Source: Luteimonas sp. MC1750 (GTDB lineage: Bacteria > Pseudomonadota > Gammaproteobacteria > Xanthomonadales > Xanthomonadaceae). Taken from it: 64,000 bases of DNA. Where the stretch lies: NCBI RefSeq assembly GCF_016615955.1, contig NZ_CP067113.1, positions 2,790,001-2,854,000 of the forward strand, read 5' to 3'. The notes under the pieces are model-generated. The model ran no database searches. It was not told where the DNA came from and saw only the letters and a list, made by a program, of their open reading frames with translations. Below are positions 58,707 to 64,000 of the stretch, piece after piece. A program made the translations under genes and the position numbers. How positions within the stretch are numbered: the first letter of the stretch is position 1; each line of letters opens with the position of its first letter.

Positions 58707-60086
58707 TCAGAGCGCGGACAGCAGCTCCAGCAGGGCCTTGCGCGGCAGCTTGCCGGTCTCGTTGCGCGGCAGAGAGCCGACCACGCGCAGCGGGCGCGGC
58801 AGGAAGACGGGGTCCACCGCCTGGCGCAGGGCCTCTCGGACCGCGGACTCGCTCATGCCCGGTGCCACCACCGCGGCGGCCAACCGGCGCACGCCGCAGG
58901 CATCGGGCTCGAGCTGCACCAGGGCCGCGTCGCGCACGCCGGGGATCGCCAGCAGGCGGTGGGTCAGGTCGCCGAGCGAGGCGCGCTTGCCGGCGATCTC
59001 GAGCAGGTCCGACTGGCGGCCGCGCAGCCGGAAGCGGCCCCCGCCCACCAGCTCGACGATGTCGGCCAGCGCCACCGCCTCGGCCAGGTGGGCGGCGCGC
59101 ACCAGGGTGCCGTCGGGCTGTGGCTGCAGCTCGACGCCGGGCAGCAGGGTCCAGGCGTCGTCGAGCGCGCTGCGCCGGCGGGCCAGGATGCAGGTCTCGG
59201 TGGAGCCGAACAGCTCGCGCACCTCGCAGCCGAACGCGGCTTCGGCTGCGGCGGCGAGCGCCGGCGGCAGCGGCGCGGTGGAAGCGACGATGCCGGCCAG
59301 CGGCGGCAGCGCGACGCCCGACTCCACCAGGGCCCGCAGGTGGACCGGCGTGGTCACCAGCAGCGGCGGAAGCGGCGCGGCCGCGAGTGCGGCGGCGATG
59401 TCGACCGGGAAGAACGGGCGCGCCTCGTGCACGGCCACGCCGCCCACCAGCGGCAGCAGGACCGACATCTCCATCCCGTACATGTGCTGCGGCGGCACGG
59501 TGGCGACCACGTGGGCGGTGCCGCCATCGCCAGGCAGCAGGCCGTCCAGCGCGGCGATGTTCTGCGCGGTGCTGGCGGCGAAGCTGCCCCAGGTCTTCAG
59601 GTTGGCCTTGGGCGCGCCGGTGCTGCCCGAGGTGTAGCCGATGGCGACCACGGCATCGTCGGCCACGTCCGGGACGCCGCCTTCGCCGCGCGGCAGCAGG
59701 TCGGGCAGCCGCAGGTAGTGCGGCAACGGCGCGATGTCCTCGCAGCCGCAGGCATCGGCGTCGCCCAGGCAATAGCTGTCGGGATGGTGGGCGCGGACCT
59801 CGTCGATCGCCGCGCGCGTGCGCGAGGGCGGCAACAGGGTGACCTGGCCGCGCACGGCGGCCGCGGCGAAGGCGACCAGGAAGCGGTAGCGGTCCTCGCA
59901 CAGGTTCACCGCGAACGGACGGTCCGGCAGCAGCGCGGCCACGCCGCGCACGTCGGCAAGGAAATCCTGCAGCGCGACGCCGCCGGCGGCGCCAAAGGCC
60001 AGCGGCCGGTCCGGCGACCCGCTCACCAGCGGCGAGCGCGTGCCGCCGGCGTCCTGCCGCCCGTTGATGCTGATCACTGCCGACAT
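58707..60086 (-). CDS. AMP-forming acyl:ACP ligase, XanA2-like
   Basis: An adenylate-forming enzyme of 459 residues, with the ATP loop YTSGSTGAPK (151-160), ELFGSTETCI, RGRQSDLLEIAGKRASLGDL, and the C-terminal catalytic Lys446 in NETGKLPRKAL. It is shorter than typical acyl-CoA synthetases and fits the XanA2-type ligases of xanthomonadin pathways, which load hydroxybenzoate onto ACP. It lies next to a phosphopantetheinyl transferase, so the two probably supply the loaded carrier to the main locus about 8 kb away. GAGAAT 7 nt before the ATG predicts leaderless mRNA. Confidence 0.83.
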   Translation of the reverse strand: MSAVISINGRQDAGGTRSPLVSGSPDRPLAFGAAGGVALQDFLADVRGVAALLPDRPFAVNLCEDRYRFLVAFAAAAVRGQVTLLPPSRTRAAIDEVRAHHPDSYCLGDADACGCEDIAPLPHYLRLPDLLPRGEGGVPDVADDAVVAIGYTSGSTGAPKANLKTWGSFAASTAQNIAALDGLLPGDGGTAHVVATVPPQHMYGMEMSVLLPLVGGVAVHEARPFFPVDIAAALAAAPLPPLLVTTPVHLRALVESGVALPPLAGIVASTAPLPPALAAAAEAAFGCEVRELFGSTETCILARRRSALDDAWTLLPGVELQPQPDGTLVRAAHLAEAVALADIVELVGGGRFRLRGRQSDLLEIAGKRASLGDLTHRLLAIPGVRDAALVQLEPDACGVRRLAAAVVAPGMSESAVREALRQAVDPVFLPRPLRVVGSLPRNETGKLPRKALLELLSAL

Positions 60087-60093
60087 GCGCTCG

Positions 60094-60099
60094 ATTCTC
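60094..60099 (-). promoter_or_regulatory. -10 box of the XanA2-like ligase gene
   Basis: GAGAAT on the minus strand is 7 nt from the ATG, the same spacing as at the other predicted leaderless genes. Confidence 0.45.
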
Positions 60100-60200
60100 C
60101 CGGACGCGCCTGCGCCCCCCGTGACTCCCGCCGGAACGCCTGGCCGCCGGGGCGGTTACTTTACGCTGGGCGCCCGCCCCGCTCCAAAGGACCCGCGTCG

Positions 60201-60794
60201 ATGCCGCTTGCGCCAGGCCAACTCCAGCTGGGGCCCGTCCGCTGCGCGTGGCGGCCCTACCGCCACGGGCAGGCTGCCGAGCCGCTGGTGCGGGACTGGC
60301 TGTCGGAGCAGCTCGGCACGGCCGCCGAGGCCCTGGTCATCCGCCGCACCGCGCAGGGCCGGCCCTGCCTGGACCCGGTCCACGGCGGGTGGGACGCGAG
60401 CTGGAGCCACAGCGGCGAAGGCCTGCTGATGGCGCTGGCGCACGACCTGCGGGTCGGCATCGACCTGGAAGTGCGGCGGCCGCGGCCCAAGGCCCAGGTG
60501 CTGGCCAACCGCTTCTTCGCCCCCGCCGAGGCGGCGGCGCTGGCAGCGATGCCCCAGGACCGGCGCGAAACCGCCTTCGTGCGCCTGTGGTGCGCCAAGG
60601 AGGCGGTGCTGAAGGCCCACGGGCAGGGCCTGTCCTTCGGCCTGCACCTGCTGGCCTTTGCGCCCGAAGGCGATGACTGGCGGCTGGTCGACTGCGACCC
60701 GGCGCTGGGCGCGCCGGCGGACTGGTCGCTGCGGACCTTCCGCCCCGCGCCCGCCTACCTCGCTACCGTCGCCTGGCGCGCACGCTGGGGCTGA
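60201..60794 (+). CDS. 4'-phosphopantetheinyl transferase
   Basis: Sfp/HetI-type PPTase of 197 residues that converts apo-ACP to holo-ACP with coenzyme A. Mg ligands and the catalytic Glu are in GIDLE (86-90) and [12 protein letters not shown] (130-141); [13 protein letters not shown] is the N-half contact with CoA. It is longer than AcpS, so it can serve secondary-metabolite carrier proteins. An AAAGGA ribosome-binding site precedes the ATG. Divergent from the ligase gene. Confidence 0.92.
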   Translation: MPLAPGQLQLGPVRCAWRPYRHGQAAEPLVRDWLSEQLGTAAEALVIRRTAQGRPCLDPVHGGWDASWSHSGEGLLMALAHDLRVGIDLEVRRPRPKAQVLANRFFAPAEAAALAAMPQDRRETAFVRLWCAKEAVLKAHGQGLSFGLHLLAFAPEGDDWRLVDCDPALGAPADWSLRTFRPAPAYLATVAWRARWG

Positions 60795-60835
60795 GCCGGG
60801 CGGGCTTGCCAGGCCTGCCCTGCCGGGCCTGCACC

Positions 60836-60841
60836 TACAAT
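60836..60841 (+). promoter_or_regulatory. -10 box predicting leaderless rsmG mRNA
   Basis: TACAAT ends 5 nt before the rsmG ATG, with no ribosome-binding site between. Confidence 0.55.
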
Positions 60842-60846
60842 GCCGC

Positions 60847-61488
60847 ATGCCTGACGATCCCCACGCAACGCTCGATGCCGGCCTGGCCACGCTGGGCCTG
60901 GATCCCGCGCTGGCCCTGCCGCTGCGCCGCTACCTCGACCTGCTCGCGCGCTGGAACCGGACCTACAACCTCACCGCGATCCGTGATCCGGGCGAGATGG
61001 TCACCCTGCACCTGCTCGATTCGCTGTCGATGCACGCGCACATGGACGGCGTCGCCCGGCTGGCCGACCTCGGCACCGGCGCCGGCCTGCCGGGTATTCC
61101 GCTGGCGATCGCGCGCCCCGGGCTCGCCGTCACCCTGGTCGAGTCCAACGGCAAGAAGGCGCGCTTCCTGCGCGAGGCCGTGCGCAGCATGGGACTGGCC
61201 AATGCACGGGTCGCCGAGTCGCGCGCCGAGGCGGTGGACATGCCGGCCGCCTTCGACGCGATCACCGCGCGCGCGATGGCCACCCTGGGCGACATCATCG
61301 CCGCCGGTGGCCACCTGCTGGCACCGGGCGGCCGGCTCCTGGCGATGAAGGGCGTGCGGCCGGACGCCGAGATCGCCGCGCTGCCCGCGGGCTGGCAGGT
61401 CGAGGCGATCCATCCGCTGGCCGTGCCGGGACTGGCGGCCGAGCGGCATCTGGTGGTGGTGGGCCGGGTGCCTCCGGGCGGGGCATAA
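60847..61488 (+). CDS. rsmG: 16S rRNA (guanine-527 N7) methyltransferase
   Basis: SAM-dependent methyltransferase for G527 of 16S rRNA. 213 residues with the family start ([28 protein letters not shown]), the SAM motif [17 protein letters not shown] and [15 protein letters not shown]. In many bacteria it is near oriC with parAB, as here. The usual upstream neighbour mnmG is absent; a PPTase gene takes its place. Confidence 0.96.
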   Translation: MPDDPHATLDAGLATLGLDPALALPLRRYLDLLARWNRTYNLTAIRDPGEMVTLHLLDSLSMHAHMDGVARLADLGTGAGLPGIPLAIARPGLAVTLVESNGKKARFLREAVRSMGLANARVAESRAEAVDMPAAFDAITARAMATLGDIIAAGGHLLAPGGRLLAMKGVRPDAEIAALPAGWQVEAIHPLAVPGLAAERHLVVVGRVPPGGA

Positions 61489-61556
61489 TCATCGGCCCGG
61501 CCGGGGATTCCGGGTCGGGGATTCCCGCGGCATCCCGCATCGAGGCAGACGAGCCC

Positions 61557-62345
61557 ATGGCCCGAATCATCGCCATCGCCAACCAGAAGGGCGGCGTCGG
61601 AAAGACGACCACGGCGGTGAACCTTGCCTCCGCGCTGGCGCAGACGCCCAGGCGCGTGCTGCTGGTCGACCTGGACGCGCAGGGCAACGCGACCATGGGC
61701 AGCGGCGTCGACAAGCGCGAGCTGTCGGCCTCGACCTGCGACGTGCTGCTGGAGGACGTCAAGGCCGCCGACGCGGTGGTCCGCACGCCCGAGGGCTTCG
61801 ACCTGATGCCCGGCAACACCGACCTGACCGCGGCCGAGATCGAGCTGATGGATCTCGAAGGGCGCGAGCAGCGGCTCAAGCGCGCGCTCGACCCGCTGCG
61901 CCCCGGGTACGACTACATCATCATCGACTGCCCGCCGGCGCTGTCGCTGCTCACGCTCAACGCGCTCACCGCCGCCGACAGCGTGCTGGTGCCGATGCAG
62001 TGCGAGTACTACGCGCTGGAAGGCCTGACCTCGCTGCTGCAGACGATCGATGCGCTGAAGCAGAAGCTCAATCCCGCACTGGAGATCGAGGGCGTGCTGC
62101 GCACCATGTTCGACGTGCGCAACAACCTGGCCAACGCCGTCTCGGCGGAGCTGGTCGAGCACTTCGGCGACAAGGTCTTCCGCACCATCGTGCCGCGCAA
62201 CGTGCGCCTGGCCGAGGCGCCGAGCCATGGCCAGAGCATCGTCGGCTACGACCGCGCATCGCGCGGCGCGATCGCCTACCTTGGACTGGCCGGCGAGATG
62301 ATCCGCCGCCAGCGCGAGCGCGAACAGAAGGAGAAGGCGGCATGA
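61557..62345 (+). CDS. parA: Chromosome partitioning ATPase ParA
   Basis: ParA/Soj ATPase for chromosome segregation. 262 residues with the deviant Walker A KGGVGKTT (11-18), VLLVDLDAQGNAT, YIIIDCPPALSLLT and a C-terminal part SIVGYDRASRGAIAYLGLAGE. Its short length, without an N-terminal helix-turn-helix, marks the chromosomal rather than plasmid class. The 68 nt after rsmG hold a CATAAT -10-like box at 61484-61489, so parA may have its own promoter. Confidence 0.97.
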   Translation: MARIIAIANQKGGVGKTTTAVNLASALAQTPRRVLLVDLDAQGNATMGSGVDKRELSASTCDVLLEDVKAADAVVRTPEGFDLMPGNTDLTAAEIELMDLEGREQRLKRALDPLRPGYDYIIIDCPPALSLLTLNALTAADSVLVPMQCEYYALEGLTSLLQTIDALKQKLNPALEIEGVLRTMFDVRNNLANAVSAELVEHFGDKVFRTIVPRNVRLAEAPSHGQSIVGYDRASRGAIAYLGLAGEMIRRQREREQKEKAA

Positions 62346-63262
62346 CCGCAGGCAGGAAGCCGGCACCGGCGAAGAAGCGCGGGCTCGGCCGTGGACTCGA
62401 GGCGCTGCTGGGACCCAAGGCCGCGGAAGAGGCGCCGGCGCTGGAAGCGCGCCCCGGCGACACCCTGCGCACCCTGCCGGTCGACGCGCTGGGTCCGGGC
62501 AAGTACCAGCCGCGCCGCCACATGGACCCGGCCAAGCTGACCGAACTCGCCGAGTCGATCCGCGCCCAGGGCGTGATCCAGCCGATCGTGGTGCGCCAGC
62601 TCCCGGACCGTACCTACGAGATCATCGCCGGCGAGCGCCGCTGGCGCGCCTCGCGCGAGGCCGGCCTGGCGGAAATCCCGGTCGTGGTGCGCGAGGTCGA
62701 CGACCGCACGGTCGTGGCCATGGCGCTGATCGAGAACATCCAGCGCGAGGACCTCAATCCACTGGAGGAGGCCCAGGCGCTGCAGCGCCTGATCGACGAG
62801 TTCGACCTGACCCATGCCGCGGCCGCCGAGGCCGTGGGCCGTTCGCGCGCGGCGGTGTCCAACCTGCTGCGCCTGCTCGAGCTGCCGCCGGCGATCCGCG
62901 CGCTGGTGGAAGCCCGGCGGCTGGAGATGGGCCATGCTCGCGCCCTGCTCACCCTGTCCCCTGATCTGGCCAGCCGGCTGGCGTCCGACGCCGCCGAACA
63001 CGGCTGGTCGGTGCGCGAGGTCGAACACCGCGCCCAGCAGTTCGCAGCCGGCCGCGTACCGGCCACGGCCAAGAAGAAGGCCGGAGGCAGCAAGGCGCGC
63101 CCCCAGGCCGACATCCTGGCGCTGGAGAACGAGCTGTCGGAGGCGCTGGCGGCCAAGGTCAGCATCGCCCACGGCCGCGGCAACCGCGGCAAGCTGGTGA
63201 TCCACTACAGCGACCTCGACACCCTGGACGGCGTGCTGGAGCGCCTGCGCGGCCAGCGCTGA
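62342..63262 (+). CDS. parB: Chromosome partitioning protein ParB
   Basis: CTP-dependent DNA-binding partner of ParA. 306 residues: N-terminal ParA-stimulating basic segment (KKRGLGRGLEALLG), CTP-binding YQPRRHMDPAKLTELAESIRAQGVIQ, GERRWRASREAGL and ENIQREDLNP, helix-turn-helix AAEAVGRSRAAVSNLLRLL, and a C-terminal dimerisation domain (RGKLVIHYSDLDTLDGVLERL). ATGA overlap with parA. I saw no parS-type palindrome (GTTTCACGTGAAAC) in this window. Confidence 0.97.
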   Translation: MTAGRKPAPAKKRGLGRGLEALLGPKAAEEAPALEARPGDTLRTLPVDALGPGKYQPRRHMDPAKLTELAESIRAQGVIQPIVVRQLPDRTYEIIAGERRWRASREAGLAEIPVVVREVDDRTVVAMALIENIQREDLNPLEEAQALQRLIDEFDLTHAAAAEAVGRSRAAVSNLLRLLELPPAIRALVEARRLEMGHARALLTLSPDLASRLASDAAEHGWSVREVEHRAQQFAAGRVPATAKKKAGGSKARPQADILALENELSEALAAKVSIAHGRGNRGKLVIHYSDLDTLDGVLERLRGQR

Positions 63263-63303
63263 GCGTGGCCTGGCGGCCTGCGCCGCGCCATCCCGACCCC
63301 GTC

Positions 63304-63375
63304 CTGTAGGAGCGGCTACAGCCGCGATTGGGTTGCCCCATCACCTCGCCATCGCGGCTGTAGCCGCTCCTACAG
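63304..63375. repeat. REP-like inverted repeat after parB
   Basis: Two 25-bp arms, exact inverted copies (beginning CTGTAGGAGCGGCTACAG), are separated by 22 nt. It belongs to the same family as the array after aroE. It lies in the 330-nt gap between parB and rpmB and could terminate parAB transcription. The rest of the gap holds the rpmB promoter and leader; I see no gene. Confidence 0.88.
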
Positions 63376-63388
63376 GGCGCGGCCTTGC

Positions 63389-63417
63389 TTGCACGGCTGG
63401 GCGTGGGCCCGCATAAT
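63389..63417 (+). promoter_or_regulatory. Sigma-70 promoter of rpmB-rpmG
   Basis: TTGCAC (-35) and CATAAT (-10) with exactly 17 nt between. RNA would start near 63424, giving an unusually long leader of about 170 nt before rpmB. Confidence 0.7.
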
Positions 63418-63592
63418 GCTTGGCTCGCTGCGTCCGGCTGCCCCTCGCGGGTGGCCCCGGCGGCCCGGAGTGCGATCCGGCGCCACGCCCGGCAGCGGCC
63501 TTGACCCGTTTCGCACGGCATGCCCACTGGGCTTGCCGGGGCCGCCGTCCCCCAGGCCATGGGGAACATCCAAGACACCATCGAGGTGCGTT

Positions 63593-63829
63593 ATGTCCAG
63601 AGTTTGCCAGGTCACCGGCAAGGGCGTGCAGACGGGTAACAACGTCTCCCACGCCAACAACAAGACCCGTCGCCGCTTCCTCCCGAACCTGCACGAGCGC
63701 CGGTTCTGGGTCGCCAGCGAAAACCGCTGGGTGAAGCTGCGCGTGTCGGCCAATGCCATGCGCACCATCGACAAGAATGGCATCGACTCGGTCCTGGCCG
63801 AGCTGCGTGCCCGCGGCGAGAAGATCTGA
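63593..63829 (+). CDS. rpmB: 50S ribosomal protein L28
   Basis: Basic ribosomal protein, 78 residues, the usual length. It starts [23 protein letters not shown] and ends with [22 protein letters not shown] ribosome-binding site is 4 nt before the ATG. It lacks the zinc-finger Cys pairs of the C+ form (only one Cys). First gene of rpmB-rpmG, 10 nt before L33. Confidence 0.98.
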   Translation: MSRVCQVTGKGVQTGNNVSHANNKTRRRFLPNLHERRFWVASENRWVKLRVSANAMRTIDKNGIDSVLAELRARGEKI

Positions 63830-63839
63830 GGACCCGACC

Positions 63840-64000
63840 ATGCCCAGCAAGCGCGACAAGATCCGACTGATCTCCTCGGCCAACACCGGCCATTTCTACA
63901 CCACCGACAAGAACAAGAAGAACACGCCCGCGAAGATGGAGATCAAGAAGTACGATCCCGTCGTCCGGAAGCACGTGATCTACAAGGAAGGCAAGATCAA
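63840..64000 (+). CDS. rpmG: 50S ribosomal protein L33 (cut by window end)
   Basis: Fifty-three residues are visible of an expected 54-55: [50 protein letters not shown]. No Cys, so the zinc-free form. The stop codon lies beyond the last base. Confidence 0.97.
   Translation, partial: MPSKRDKIRLISSANTGHFYTTDKNKKNTPAKMEIKKYDPVVRKHVIYKEGKI

Noticed and set aside
61489-63592. A parS site near parAB
   Set aside because: I found no palindrome resembling GTTTCACGTGAAAC here or elsewhere in the window. The CACGTG matches seen lie in coding sequence without flanking symmetry.

Overview
The window is very GC-rich chromosomal DNA (about 70% by eye) from a gammaproteobacterium of the family Xanthomonadaceae, most like Lysobacter or Luteimonas. 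The evidence is the rhlB/trxA/rho neighbourhood, a xanthomonadin-type aryl-polyene pigment locus with a XanB2-like chorismatase, a polA-linked small RNA with the C-rich loops of Xanthomonas sX13, CIO-type cytochrome bd, and parAB next to rsmG. Genes are dense and both strands are used. I see no tRNA, rRNA, CRISPR array, prophage or insertion sequence.

Layout. 1-5.8 kb: cell division ftsEX (ftsX cut by the window edge), RNA helicase rhlB, thioredoxin trxA, and terminator factor rho with a long disordered insert. 5.9-17.6 kb: accessory envelope and secreted functions (heme-motif/PQQ-dehydrogenase/lectin fusion, TonB-like protein, large membrane-anchored ankyrin protein, YcgL, cytochrome bd oxidase, S9 peptidase). 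17.7-30.8 kb: housekeeping and signalling (hemF, DUF421 protein, glk, sX13-like sRNA, polA, DUF2782 and DUF502 proteins, a manganese riboswitch with mntP, uvrD, a GGDEF-EAL protein). 30.8-34.7 kb: UPF0114 protein, glutathione S-transferase, DPP-IV-type peptidase.

34.7-51.0 kb is the pigment locus in three transcription units. A rightward unit carries ketosynthase, chain-length factor, glycosyltransferase, halogenase-like flavoenzyme and a Kef-type antiporter. A leftward unit carries ACP, membrane protein, two acyltransferases, two dehydratases, a LolA-like protein, an MMPL exporter and a ketoreductase. A short rightward unit carries a second halogenase-like flavoenzyme and XanB2. The likely HBA:ACP ligase (XanA2-like) and a phosphopantetheinyl transferase lie about 8-9 kb further on. 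Together these would release hydroxybenzoate from chorismate, load it on ACP, extend it to a polyene, decorate it and move it to the outer membrane. aroE lies between the two parts.

51.2-64 kb: a secreted PA-domain metalloprotease with a small partner, hemB, aroE, a REP-like repeat array, gamma-carbonic anhydrase, an aldehyde dehydrogenase, xthA, a YeaQ-type membrane protein, the ligase/PPTase pair, rsmG, parA-parB, and rpmB-rpmG (rpmG cut by the window end).

Two window-wide patterns stand out. Many genes have a -10-like hexamer only 5-7 nt before the start codon, which predicts leaderless mRNAs. One GGAGCGGCT-type REP family occurs at three intergenic sites.
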